64,000 nt of DNA, taken from positions 1 to 64,000 of the forward strand of contig NZ_BAFP01000003.1 in the NCBI RefSeq assembly GCF_000308455.1. Direction: 5' to 3'. The stretch is from Nocardia abscessus NBRC 100374. GTDB taxonomy: Bacteria > Actinomycetota > Actinomycetes > Mycobacteriales > Mycobacteriaceae. Positions 53,672 to 61,732 of the stretch are shown here, piece after piece. The notes under the pieces were generated by a model that made no database searches, was not told the DNA's origin, and saw nothing but the letters and a program-made list of their open reading frames with translations. The position numbers were made by a program, and so were the translations under genes. Within the stretch, counting starts at the first letter, position 1. Each line of letters opens with the position of its first letter.

Positions 53672-54670
53672 ATGAATCGCACCGGGCACGATCGCAGCGA
53701 CCTCGTGTATCGCAGCCCCCGCGACGTGTCGGAGTCGCTCGCCATGGTCGGCCTGACCGTGGATGACCTGCTTCGGGAGGTTCCCATGCTGAATGCGGAC
53801 GGGACTCGGCCATACTTGACCGGTTCGCTCGCCTTTGGCGTCGGGAACCGAGACAGTGACGTCGACATCCATGTGTTCGATTCGGGCAGCGGTACGGCCG
53901 TGCGGCCGTCGCTGTGCTGGATCGGGTCTACGACCATCGATGTCGCCGTATACCCCGTTGGGCAGCTGACGGAAATTCGCCACCAGCTTCAAACTGTGGA
54001 GGCCACCGGGTACCCCTTCGGGAGCCTGTCTCTTTCCGCCGGCCCTAGCCGAGGGCTGCGCAGAAGACTGTCGCGATGGGTCGTGGCGATGCCGCTCTAC
54101 GGGGGAGTCGACCCGCTGATCGATGACAGAGCCTGCGGCCTGGCTCTCGCATGGCTACGCAAAGACGCACTGGATGGACTCGTTGTCGCTGTGGCGTTGG
54201 CGGAGGCGGCGTCCATCGCGGATATGCCGGCAACCGGGGTGGCGTATTTGTGGACAAGAGTGCAGCGTGCGGCTGCTGAGTTCTCGTTGCGAGCTGTCGG
54301 TGACCTGACCACCGGTTGGAAATGGCTCGGTGCGTGCCTACGTCGGCACAGTCTCGGATGGCCGAGCGGGATTGTCGACGTATCGTCGGTTCACCAGTTT
54401 TTCGAAGCATATGGAATCGCTATCCGCCCCCCGAGTTCGTATGTGAAAGTCGAGACAGGAAACGGATCCACATCCTTTCGTCTCCGGAGCCTCAGCTACC
54501 TGAGTAGCCGCCAGGGCGATGTGATCGATGGATTTTCGCCGCCAGGTCGGTCGTCGATGGACGATTACCTTGCCGAAATCGGCCCGAAGCGCCTCTTGGA
54601 ATTGATCGGTACCGGTTTCCTCGACCTGCGCATCGACAACGAACTGTTGCGAAACGACCTGCTGCGATGA
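53672..54670 (+). CDS. Nucleotidyltransferase, DNA polymerase beta superfamily
   Basis: This protein of about 332 residues has GSLAFGVGNRDSDVDIHVFD, the GSx(10)DxD metal site of MNT-type nucleotidyltransferases. A third Asp lies in TTIDVAVYPV. About 190 helical residues follow. It should transfer NMP from NTP to a hydroxyl or phosphate. In pseudomycoidin-type lasso clusters a kinase and a nucleotidyltransferase act in series on the C-terminal Ser; a kinase of that type is encoded at 61729-62694. ATG 53657 is an alternative start (5 more residues). It overlaps the next gene by 4 bases. Confidence 0.82.
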   Translation: MNRTGHDRSDLVYRSPRDVSESLAMVGLTVDDLLREVPMLNADGTRPYLTGSLAFGVGNRDSDVDIHVFDSGSGTAVRPSLCWIGSTTIDVAVYPVGQLTEIRHQLQTVEATGYPFGSLSLSAGPSRGLRRRLSRWVVAMPLYGGVDPLIDDRACGLALAWLRKDALDGLVVAVALAEAASIADMPATGVAYLWTRVQRAAAEFSLRAVGDLTTGWKWLGACLRRHSLGWPSGIVDVSSVHQFFEAYGIAIRPPSSYVKVETGNGSTSFRLRSLSYLSSRQGDVIDGFSPPGRSSMDDYLAEIGPKRLLELIGTGFLDLRIDNELLRNDLLR

Positions 54671-55167
54671 CCGACCGTGAACCTGGGAGCCGAACCATCG
54701 ACTGGCTGTTGCAGAACGGAGCGAATTCATGTTGGGCCTATGCACTCGAAGTGCAAGGCGCCCTCGATGATCTGCGTGCCGCGGAGGCGGCGGAGGATGA
54801 ACCGCTTATGGCAGAGGTCGGCATCATGATGCTGCGGTCCGTCTACAAGTGTCAGCTGATCTACCGGAAGAATGCGGTCGATACCCAGGAAATAGAGTTG
54901 GACGCAAGCATCGCATTTTCCGACGACCCGGTAGCCGAGGCCGTACGGAAATTGGAGTCGATGGATCCGAGTGAGGTCGGCGTCGGACGAGAGATAGGTC
55001 GAGTGGCGAGGTCCTTTGCGGGCGGGCTGCGCGATATGTTGCCATTCGAGATGCCGTTGATAAGAGCTCGGGGTAGCGCGGCTGAAACGATGCGACTCGC
55101 CGCTGATCTGAGTCGGCTCAGAACGAGTAGAGGTATGAGCCCACTCAACTGGACACGGAGATCATGA
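54667..55167 (+). CDS. Helical protein of unknown function, partner of nucleotidyltransferase
   Basis: This 166-residue protein is predicted mostly helical with charged faces (LEVQGALDDLRAAEAAEDE, ARSFAGGLRDMLPFEMPLI). No catalytic motif or family is recognised. It overlaps the nucleotidyltransferase gene by ATGA, so a stable pairing is likely. It lacks a clear HEPN RxxxxH motif, so a toxin-antitoxin reading is not supported. Confidence 0.65.
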   Translation: MTDREPGSRTIDWLLQNGANSCWAYALEVQGALDDLRAAEAAEDEPLMAEVGIMMLRSVYKCQLIYRKNAVDTQEIELDASIAFSDDPVAEAVRKLESMDPSEVGVGREIGRVARSFAGGLRDMLPFEMPLIRARGSAAETMRLAADLSRLRTSRGMSPLNWTRRS

Positions 55168-55215
55168 GCGGTCGGTCGGTGCCAGTGCTTCGGGGGCAGA
55201 AAGGAACGGTTCACA

Positions 55216-55494
55216 ATGAGCGAAAACGCAGGGCAAGATTATCGCAATGACCTGGAGAGGATTGTCCGATCCCATCTTACCTACTATCAGTCCGCTGATC
55301 GGTTGGACCCTGATGTCGAACTCTCGAATCTCGGTCTCGATTCGCTTACCTCCGTGCGACTGCTCGTGGATATCGAATCATCTCTCGAGATCGAGATACC
55401 CTTCGAAGACCTGGTGCCGGAAACGTTCCGGACGTTGGGTTCGTTGAATGCAGCGGTGAAACGGGCAATAGAAGCAACCGGAGAGCCCGAATAA
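55216..55494 (+). CDS. Acyl carrier protein
   Basis: This 92-residue protein has the carrier signature LGLDSLTSVRLLVDIESSLE with the phosphopantetheine-bearing Ser in DSL. It is stand-alone. GAAAGGAACGG is the ribosome binding site. With the condensation-like protein upstream it could load or hold an acyl or aminoacyl group, but no adenylation or ketosynthase gene is in the window, so its loading enzyme is unknown. Confidence 0.88.
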   Translation: MSENAGQDYRNDLERIVRSHLTYYQSADRLDPDVELSNLGLDSLTSVRLLVDIESSLEIEIPFEDLVPETFRTLGSLNAAVKRAIEATGEPE

Positions 55495-55512
55495 TCGACC
55501 GAGAGTGAATGA

Positions 55513-56829
55513 GTGAGCATGTACGATATTCTGATCCGCAATGCATATCTTCGCGGTGCGCCGGGCCTGTCCGACTTCGGTGTCCTCGACGGCAGGATAA
55601 TGAGCATCGCGGCAGGGAGTCCACGGCAAACTGCCACCCGAATACTCGATATCGGCGGGCGCATGGTATTGCCCTCCTTCGTCGATGCGCACATGCATTT
55701 GGACACCGCTCTCACGCTCGGGCGCCCGCGCCACAATCGCAGCGGAACTCTCGCGGAAGGCATCGAGATCTGGGGCGAACTGAAGTCCACGTTGACATTC
55801 GAAGAAATCCGAGACAATGCGATGGAGGCATTGTTATGGGAAGTCGCGAAAGGAACCGGCTTCATACGATGCCACGTCGATATCTGCGATCCGGAGCTTC
55901 GAGCGCTTCGAGCGCTGCGTGAGGTACGAGAGGCCGCCCGCGGACTGTGCGAAGTACAGCTGGTCGCGTTCCCCCAGGACGGTGCCTTGACCTTCCCGAG
56001 CGGCAGGCGGTTGATGCGGGAGGCCGTCGAGCTCGGCTGCGATGTGATCGGCGGGATTCCGCACCAGGCTCCGACATACAGTGCGGGATGTGCTGAGCTC
56101 GATTTCGTCTTCGACCTGGCGACGCAGTTCGACCTCGACATTGATTGCCACTGTGATGAAACCGACGATCCGAATTCACGCTTCGTCAATGCGCTGGTCG
56201 AACGCACCGAGGCCGCAGGTTGGCATGGCAGAGTGACAGCAAGTCAGTGCACAGCGATGGCAGGCTATCCCAGCAGGATTGTCGAGGTTGTCTCTCGGCG
56301 GTTGGCTTCCGCCGGTATCTCCGTCATCGTCTGCCCCTTTGTCAATGTTCTGCTGCAAGGCAGAGGCGATACCTCGCTACGGCGGCGCGGTATCGCGCCT
56401 ATTCGTGAGTTGCTCGCGAACGGTGTGAATGTCGCCGTCGGGTACGACTCGATCATGGACGCGTGGCTGGCACTGGGGGATGGTGACATGTTGGCGGCCG
56501 CGCAGTTGGCGCTGCTCCTCGGTCAGTTGAGCGGTTCCGACGAGACGCAAGTCGTACTGGATCTGGTGACGACCAACGGCGCGCGCGCCATGGGGATCCG
56601 AACCGGCTACGGTCTTGCCGACGGTGACCATGCCGATTTCGTCGTGCTCGATGCTGTTGATCCGGCGGAGGCGTTGCGCTTGGTGCCGGAGCGATTGTTC
56701 GTCTTTCACCGGGGACGCCAAGTGGCCTCGACAGAGCCTGCGCGTTCAACGATCGCCGGAGCGACGGGCCGGGAGATTACATTTCGTCCCCCTGGCCGCG
56801 TCCTACCGCCTGTCCGCGAGCCGACTTAG
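55513..56829 (+). CDS. CodA-like amidohydrolase with altered active site
   Basis: This 438-residue protein aligns along its length with bacterial cytosine deaminase CodA, including DAHMHLDTAL, LVAFPQDG, IDCHCDETDD, and NVLLQGRGDT. Metal ligands His60, His62, His213 and Asp312, and Glu216, are present. The proton-shuttle His of CodA (TASH) is Gln245 here (TASQCTAM), and the Asp after the metal Asp is Ser. It probably acts on a modified pyrimidine with changed chemistry or specificity. Its stop overlaps, antisense, that of the TenA-like gene. Confidence 0.85.
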   Translation: MSMYDILIRNAYLRGAPGLSDFGVLDGRIMSIAAGSPRQTATRILDIGGRMVLPSFVDAHMHLDTALTLGRPRHNRSGTLAEGIEIWGELKSTLTFEEIRDNAMEALLWEVAKGTGFIRCHVDICDPELRALRALREVREAARGLCEVQLVAFPQDGALTFPSGRRLMREAVELGCDVIGGIPHQAPTYSAGCAELDFVFDLATQFDLDIDCHCDETDDPNSRFVNALVERTEAAGWHGRVTASQCTAMAGYPSRIVEVVSRRLASAGISVIVCPFVNVLLQGRGDTSLRRRGIAPIRELLANGVNVAVGYDSIMDAWLALGDGDMLAAAQLALLLGQLSGSDETQVVLDLVTTNGARAMGIRTGYGLADGDHADFVVLDAVDPAEALRLVPERLFVFHRGRQVASTEPARSTIAGATGREITFRPPGRVLPPVREPT

Positions 56830-57527
56830 GGTGCGGTGCCGTTGTCGGCTGAGCCCGGCCACTGCTGGTCCATCACCCAGGCTGCGTCGAAGACACGGAC
56901 CTGGTGTTCGAGGCTCCGCCGGTAGATCTGTCGCATGCGATCCCTGGCCTCGGTATCGACGGTTGCGGCGGTCGCTTCTATGAGGGCGAAATGCTGCTCG
57001 CGCATCTCATTTCGAGTGGGGCGCGTATACATATCGGTCCATCGCTTGAACGCCGAGTGACTCATATCCGTGTTCCGGAACCTCTCGCCGATCACCACCG
57101 TGAACAACGAGCAGGGATAGAGACTTGTCGCTATGTCTCCGAGCGACCCCTCGTAGGCAGTTCGTACCAGATGGTTCACATATCCTTCGCGGGCCGGGGA
57201 ACATTTCCATCGGCTGTGCTCGATTCTTCGTTCCACGCCGAGTTCATCTAGCAGGGATTGTTTTTCGGACAATTCGGCCGAGGTCGACATGTCGTCCAAC
57301 ACATGTGCCGCCGCGCGCGCCCATGGGTGACCGACAGGTGCCTTGGCTATGCCGAGCGCCAAAGCCCTGTTGAACTCGGCGACGTGCGCACCGTCGTCGA
57401 TCTGAAAGAAGGAGAATTGCGCGACCGTCAGGATACCGCCCGCCAGCGCTTCGATCCACGGATGGTTCTTGTACGCAGCCCATACCTCCGCGGTGAACTC
57501 CTCGCATTCCTCGATGAAGGTCGTCAC
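56826..57527 (-). CDS. TenA-like protein (thiaminase II family)
   Basis: This 233-residue helical protein has TenA-like blocks: NHPWIEALAGGILTVAQFSF, IDDGAHVAEFNRAL with the substrate Asp (about 45), and LYPCSLFTVVIGER with the nucleophile Cys139. The C-terminal catalytic Glu (YExxFW) is replaced: LEHQVRVFDAAW gives Gln209. TenA hydrolyses or salvages aminopyrimidines related to thiamine, so a pyrimidine substrate is likely. The GTG follows GAGGAG. It is the last gene of the minus operon. Confidence 0.78.
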   Translation of the reverse strand: MTTFIEECEEFTAEVWAAYKNHPWIEALAGGILTVAQFSFFQIDDGAHVAEFNRALALGIAKAPVGHPWARAAAHVLDDMSTSAELSEKQSLLDELGVERRIEHSRWKCSPAREGYVNHLVRTAYEGSLGDIATSLYPCSLFTVVIGERFRNTDMSHSAFKRWTDMYTRPTRNEMREQHFALIEATAATVDTEARDRMRQIYRRSLEHQVRVFDAAWVMDQQWPGSADNGTAP

Positions 57528-57536
57528 ATGTACTCC

Positions 57537-58604
57537 TCAGCCCGTGCGGAAACGTTCATATGAAAAGGGATTCTCGTGATCTGTTCGGCATCGAGCGGAA
57601 ATGCTCTCAGTGAGCCGGAGCACCGTGCCAGGACCGGTGATGAAACCGCTTCCCCCGTGACCGCAGCAGACGAAGAGGTTGTCATCGAGGCGATCAATGA
57701 TCGGGCGGCCATCCGGTGTGGTCGGACGTATTCCGGACCAGCTGCCTTCAATCCGCGAACCGCGCAGGGCGGGTATGAGTTCGATGGCGTTGTCCACAAT
57801 GGCCTGGTCCAGATCAGCGGGGTCGGGTTGATCTTCGTCGATCCACGAGCCTCCGATGAGGAATACGCCATCCGCGCGTTGATGGGCCAGCAGAGCCACC
57901 GGTTGGTGTGCCGGGCGCGGATAGCCGACGGCCGCCTGACCGACGATGGTGGAGAAGAGCGGTCTCATCGGCTGCGTACGCAGGATGCGACCCCGGACTC
58001 CGGCTATCGGCACATCCACTCCGGAGTTTGCGCCCAATTCGCGTGTACCCAGTCCTGCGGCGAGTACGACGACGTCGAATTCCGAGCGGGAGCCGTCATT
58101 GTGGTGCATCGCCCATTGCCGTCGCCGCCCAGGGACGATCGCTCGAACTTTCGTGTGTTCGCGCAGGACTGCGCCGCGTGCGGCGGCGACCGACGCAAGG
58201 TGACGGACTACCTGATTCGGGTCGATGCGCCGCCCCTCGTCCTGCCACAGCCCGGCGGTGACGCGGGGGCCGAGGTATGGAAATCGAGCTCGCATCGTGG
58301 AGCCGGATATCAGGTGCCCGTCCACGCGTCCAGCCAGCGCGGTGGAGTCACCCGCATTGGCCACCAGCACCAGATTTCCAACTCTCCTCGCGCACGCGAA
58401 ACGGTCGTAGAACGCAACGCTGTCTCGCCACAACGAGGTCATGCTCACGTCAGGCCGGACCAGTTGACCATGCGCGGCGGCGGAGGCTCCGTCGCCGACG
58501 CAGCCCGCGGTGGACAACGTCGTGGCGTATCCGGCCTCCCGCAGCACGATCGCTGCGGACACGCCCACGATGCCTCCCCCGACAACCCCGACCTCGATCC
58601 CCAT
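57537..58604 (-). CDS. FAD-dependent oxidoreductase, DAO/ThiO-like
   Basis: This 355-residue protein has an N-terminal Rossmann motif (GVVGGGIVGVSAAIVLREAG) and the C-terminal DAO signature (GSWSGIRPTTPDGRPIID, then CGHGGSGFITGPGTV). The family includes D-amino acid oxidase, glycine oxidase ThiO and sarcosine oxidase. It should oxidise an amine, possibly a pyrimidinylmethylamine or amino acid; not determined. ATG 58604 gives MGIEVGVVGGG; GTG 58628 is possible and would overlap the ThiD-like stop. Confidence 0.82.
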   Translation of the reverse strand: MGIEVGVVGGGIVGVSAAIVLREAGYATTLSTAGCVGDGASAAAHGQLVRPDVSMTSLWRDSVAFYDRFACARRVGNLVLVANAGDSTALAGRVDGHLISGSTMRARFPYLGPRVTAGLWQDEGRRIDPNQVVRHLASVAAARGAVLREHTKVRAIVPGRRRQWAMHHNDGSRSEFDVVVLAAGLGTRELGANSGVDVPIAGVRGRILRTQPMRPLFSTIVGQAAVGYPRPAHQPVALLAHQRADGVFLIGGSWIDEDQPDPADLDQAIVDNAIELIPALRGSRIEGSWSGIRPTTPDGRPIIDRLDDNLFVCCGHGGSGFITGPGTVLRLTESISARCRTDHENPFSYERFRTG

Positions 58605-58611
58605 ATGACGA

Positions 58612-59406
58612 CTATTCAGCTCCGTCACGCAGCGCCTGGGCTACATCAACTGGGTGTCTGCCCGACCCGATGCCTTGCCGGCCAACGCCGACAGCGCGGG
58701 ACACAATCCGCTGCGCGAGATGCGCCGCTTCGGACAATCCACTTCCGGAACCCAGCAGAACTGCCAGCACTGCGGAATGCGCACAACCGGCGCCATGGTC
58801 GCAGCCGGTCTGGTGCCTGCGGCCGGGTATGGCGATGTGCCGGCGTCCATCGAACAACCAGTCGCCGCCTTCCGGCAGCGCATCGGTGATCACGACCGCT
58901 CGGGCACCGGCAGCGACCATTGCTTCTGCGACATCACCGATCTCCGCGTCGTCGCCGACGTTTCCGAGCAACCGTGCTTCCGAAACATTCGGTGTCACGA
59001 CCGTCGCGGCAGACAGCAACGCACGGCGCAGCGCGTCGATCGCGCCCTGGTCGGACAATCGTGCTCCAGCGGCCGTGAAAATCACCGGGTCCAGCACTAC
59101 GGGTACGTTCAGTGCACGGATCTCGTCGCCGAGCCACTCGATGATCTCCGCGCTCCACGTCGTACCGATTTTAACCGCGTCGGTTCCGATATCGTCGAGG
59201 ACTGCCCGCCACTGCGCGGCGATCACCTCTATCGGGACGCTGTGCCGAGCTACGACGCCGAGAGTGTTCTGTGCCGTTACACCCACCACCACCGTGCTGC
59301 CGAACGCGCCCATGCCGGTAACTGCTTTGACGTCGCCTTGAATGCCGGCGCCGCCAGAGGAGTCCGATGAGCCCACGGTGAGAATGCGAATGCTACGACC
59401 GGCCAT
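58612..59406 (-). CDS. ThiD-like hydroxymethylpyrimidine kinase
   Basis: This 264-residue kinase has the ThiD motifs GSSDSSGGAGIQGDVKA, VGVTAQNTLGV with the pyrimidine-binding Gln46, VVTPNVSEA, and a TGCDHGAGC anion-hole loop with the catalytic Cys. ThiD makes HMP phosphate and diphosphate. In Salmonella ThiD the next contact is Met80 (KIGM); here it is Thr82 (KIGTTWS), suggesting a pocket for a base other than the 2-methyl thiamine pyrimidine. It overlaps the MilB-like gene by 14 bases. Confidence 0.88.
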   Translation of the reverse strand: MAGRSIRILTVGSSDSSGGAGIQGDVKAVTGMGAFGSTVVVGVTAQNTLGVVARHSVPIEVIAAQWRAVLDDIGTDAVKIGTTWSAEIIEWLGDEIRALNVPVVLDPVIFTAAGARLSDQGAIDALRRALLSAATVVTPNVSEARLLGNVGDDAEIGDVAEAMVAAGARAVVITDALPEGGDWLFDGRRHIAIPGRRHQTGCDHGAGCAHSAVLAVLLGSGSGLSEAAHLAQRIVSRAVGVGRQGIGSGRHPVDVAQALRDGAE

Positions 59407-59908
59407 GCGTTCCCCCGGACACCGGACTCAGAGCCCATGATGCCCCGGTGGCACGGGCGAGCGAATCAACGGCGGTGGAGATGTCCGTCAGCGCTTTGTC
59501 GAGATCGAAAAACCGCACGTACTCGATCAGGGCGATGCTGGACAACCCGGTGACAAGCGCGGCGTAGGATACCGTCGCTTCCAGGAGGAGGATCATAGGC
59601 TTGGCCATTGCTGTTGCCCAGCCGATCTCCACATGTGTCCCCGGCGACGCCGGAGAGCCCGGGAATGCGATGAACAGGTCGCAATCGTGCATCCACTGGA
59701 AGTCACGCTCCGTGCAAGCTCGGTCCGAAACGGTGTTCAAACCCCAACCTTCGGACCGGTGGGCGTTGTGTACCAGCCAGCCGGCTTGGGTGAAGAACGC
59801 GGTGAGCAACTCGTATCTGTACCGGTACTCGGGGATGATCGAGCCGGTCTCCGGGTCGATCATCCCCTTGAAGGGTCCTCCGATGAAGACGGTGTTCACA
59901 TCACGCAT
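59393..59908 (-). CDS. Nucleoside 2-deoxyribosyltransferase-like N-glycosidase (MilB-type)
   Basis: This 171-residue protein has the NDT-family pattern: TVFIGGPFKG at the start, an Asp in HDCDLFIAFPG, and SPGTHVEIGWATAMAKP with catalytic Glu94. Members such as MilB in mildiomycin biosynthesis and the bacimethrin pathway enzyme cut the N-glycosidic bond of (hydroxymethyl-)CMP. The adjacent thymidylate-synthase-like gene, overlapping by 8 bases, is the usual partner. It could alternatively be a DUF4406-type protein of other use. Confidence 0.75.
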   Translation of the reverse strand: MRDVNTVFIGGPFKGMIDPETGSIIPEYRYRYELLTAFFTQAGWLVHNAHRSEGWGLNTVSDRACTERDFQWMHDCDLFIAFPGSPASPGTHVEIGWATAMAKPMILLLEATVSYAALVTGLSSIALIEYVRFFDLDKALTDISTAVDSLARATGASWALSPVSGGTHGRS

Positions 59909-60905
59909 GAGATGCCTCTCGATCCAGCACCGGAAAACGCCTCGTCATCAGCTGCCGATATCGGGGATTGATCCAGTCCAGCAGTTCACTGATCGTTTCG
60001 GCATCCGCTGTCTCGCTGTACTTGACGCGCCTGTGCAGCTCCAGCAGCACCGCTACTTCGCACCAGTAATGTGGCAATTCGAGACTGTCGATATCCCCAG
60101 GAGCGAGCCGGCGCGCATTCGTCCGGAGTTGATGCTCGAGTGCCATGAGCCGCATGATGTCGCCGGGTACGTCGCCCTCCGGAATGGACGGCATCGGACT
60201 GGATCCCTCTGTGTTCTCGGTGGCCAATAGGTCTGATGCCGCGGGCAGATCTGGATCGTACACGTGTATCGAACCGACCATGTGGGTGTAAGTACCGACG
60301 CTGACCCCGAGCTGGCGGGCCAGCACCTCCTGAAGAAAGGTGAACGAGAAAACGTCGCTGACCATGCCGCGATAGGCATCGTTCGCCCGCATATAGCCCA
60401 CCGCATGCAGCCGGCCCTCGCGGAGAAGAAACTGCAGCGCGAGCGTGCACGCGACGTCTATGTTGTCGGGTATCTGCAGTTCTTCGGCCTGATATATCTG
60501 AATAACCGCGCGCTTGCTATCCGGATCATTGCGAAGCTGCATCAGCACGGCATCCCACTGGTCTATTCCGGCAGCACCATATCTACTGATGCGGGGGCCG
60601 TAAGCCGTCCCGGTCAGCCGCACACCGTCCGAAGAATATCGTCGCACGGAGGGTGCGTAGTAGGACAAGTATGCGAGGTCGTCTCGTCCGGTCAAATACC
60701 ATAGAGCTTCGGCGAAATTGAAGACAAGGTTGGACCGACGCGACGGATGGGTGATCAGCCGGTCCAGCGGATTGTCGATCCGGAACCCCGCCCCGAGTAG
60801 CTCCAAGCTGCGAAATCCCCGCGGCGAGACCTGGTAGGAGTCTTTCTTGAGAATGTCGTCGAGGGTGTCGAGATATGCATCCTGGAAGTTGTCGTAGACA
60901 TTCAT
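59901..60905 (-). CDS. Thymidylate synthase family, candidate CMP hydroxymethylase (MilA-type)
   Basis: This 334-residue protein has the TS catalytic Cys153 (NIDVACTLALQFLL), the phosphate/substrate Asp in RANDAYRG, and HVYDPD for the base-side Tyr. The Asn that distinguishes dUMP in PFN is Ser187 (DVFSFT), so the base specificity is changed, as in dCMP/CMP hydroxymethylases. It probably makes 5-hydroxymethyl-CMP. ATG 60905 overlaps the previous stop (TGATG). A longer start at 60968 is unlikely. Confidence 0.82.
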   Translation of the reverse strand: MNVYDNFQDAYLDTLDDILKKDSYQVSPRGFRSLELLGAGFRIDNPLDRLITHPSRRSNLVFNFAEALWYLTGRDDLAYLSYYAPSVRRYSSDGVRLTGTAYGPRISRYGAAGIDQWDAVLMQLRNDPDSKRAVIQIYQAEELQIPDNIDVACTLALQFLLREGRLHAVGYMRANDAYRGMVSDVFSFTFLQEVLARQLGVSVGTYTHMVGSIHVYDPDLPAASDLLATENTEGSSPMPSIPEGDVPGDIMRLMALEHQLRTNARRLAPGDIDSLELPHYWCEVAVLLELHRRVKYSETADAETISELLDWINPRYRQLMTRRFPVLDREASHA

Positions 60906-61732
60906 CACATGCCCTCGGGATAAGACATGAACATATCCCGGTATTTGGCTCGTGGTCTCGAAGCGCATCCGCAGTCGTCCGGCTGCTTCGAGGTACGTGT
61001 GGCGAGCCCGGCCTCCAGAATCGCCTCGAATTTCTCCCGCCCGATCCCGATCGCTTCCCGGGACCTGGCACGGAACTCATCGGGATCCTTGGTCGACTCG
61101 TCGCGCATTTCGTCGTACGAGTCGATCGCGACGGCAATCGATGCATAGTGCAACGAACGTTGTCGCGCGAGCGTGAACTCGGGGTCCATGGTCTGCCCGA
61201 CTATGGTCGCGCCGAGTCGTTGCATCAGTTCCAGCTCGGCCAGGGTTTCTATCCGCCCGAACCCGTAGAAACCGAAGTAGACGCCCTCTTCGTGGACGGG
61301 AATTCCGGTCACTCGCGCACCTCGAACGAGCAACGCTCGTAAGAAGGGGCACAGCGACGGAATGACGTGGGCATTGGAGAAGCGCACGTTCGGCGCGGTC
61401 ACCGCTCGCTGCGGTCCGGCGAAGCAGACGAGGTCGTGCGGAATGACGAGGTCGCCGCTGCTGACGCGACTGTCGACACCCCCGACGACGAAGGTCCCGA
61501 TCACGTGATCGACGCCGAGTTCGTCGAATACCAGCTGGTTGGTCTCGTACGGTATATCCCAACTGGGCGTGCGTATCCCCGGGAATCGTCCGTACAGAAA
61601 GTGCGTCTCGACACCGCCGAGTTTTCCCGAAAAGACCCGGTCGACCGGGCCGTTCGCGGTGACGATCCGCTGTTGCCGAAACGCTTCGTCGCGGATTATG
61701 CGATCAGCGCGCAACACTACGCCGAGTTTCAT
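60905..61732 (-). CDS. Nucleoside phosphorylase, MTAP/PNP-like
   Basis: This 275-residue protein belongs to the PNP/MTA phosphorylase group: GVDHVIGTFVVGGVDSRV, then FGRIETLAELELM in place of GPRFSTRAE, GQTMDPEFTLARQ and AIDSYDEM. It should split a nucleoside with phosphate; substrate may be a purine or a modified pyrimidine. It overlaps the TS-like gene (TGATG) and the kinase gene (ATGA). Cys-rich tail (DDCGCASRP) is unusual. Confidence 0.78.
   Translation of the reverse strand: MKLGVVLRADRIIRDEAFRQQRIVTANGPVDRVFSGKLGGVETHFLYGRFPGIRTPSWDIPYETNQLVFDELGVDHVIGTFVVGGVDSRVSSGDLVIPHDLVCFAGPQRAVTAPNVRFSNAHVIPSLCPFLRALLVRGARVTGIPVHEEGVYFGFYGFGRIETLAELELMQRLGATIVGQTMDPEFTLARQRSLHYASIAVAIDSYDEMRDESTKDPDEFRARSREAIGIGREKFEAILEAGLATRTSKQPDDCGCASRPRAKYRDMFMSYPEGM

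Noticed and set aside
53672..55167. MNT/HEPN toxin-antitoxin pair
   Set aside because: The first protein has the nucleotidyltransferase motif, but the second lacks the RxxxxH HEPN motif and both sit inside a biosynthetic operon.
49947..56829. Lanthipeptide cluster
   Set aside because: The core has Thr, Ser and Cys and the transporter is C39-type, but no LanM, LanB or LanC gene is seen.
60906..60968. Upstream ATG for the thymidylate-synthase-like gene
   Set aside because: It adds 21 residues inside the phosphorylase gene; the ATG at 60905 forms a TGATG coupling and matches the overlap style of the operon.
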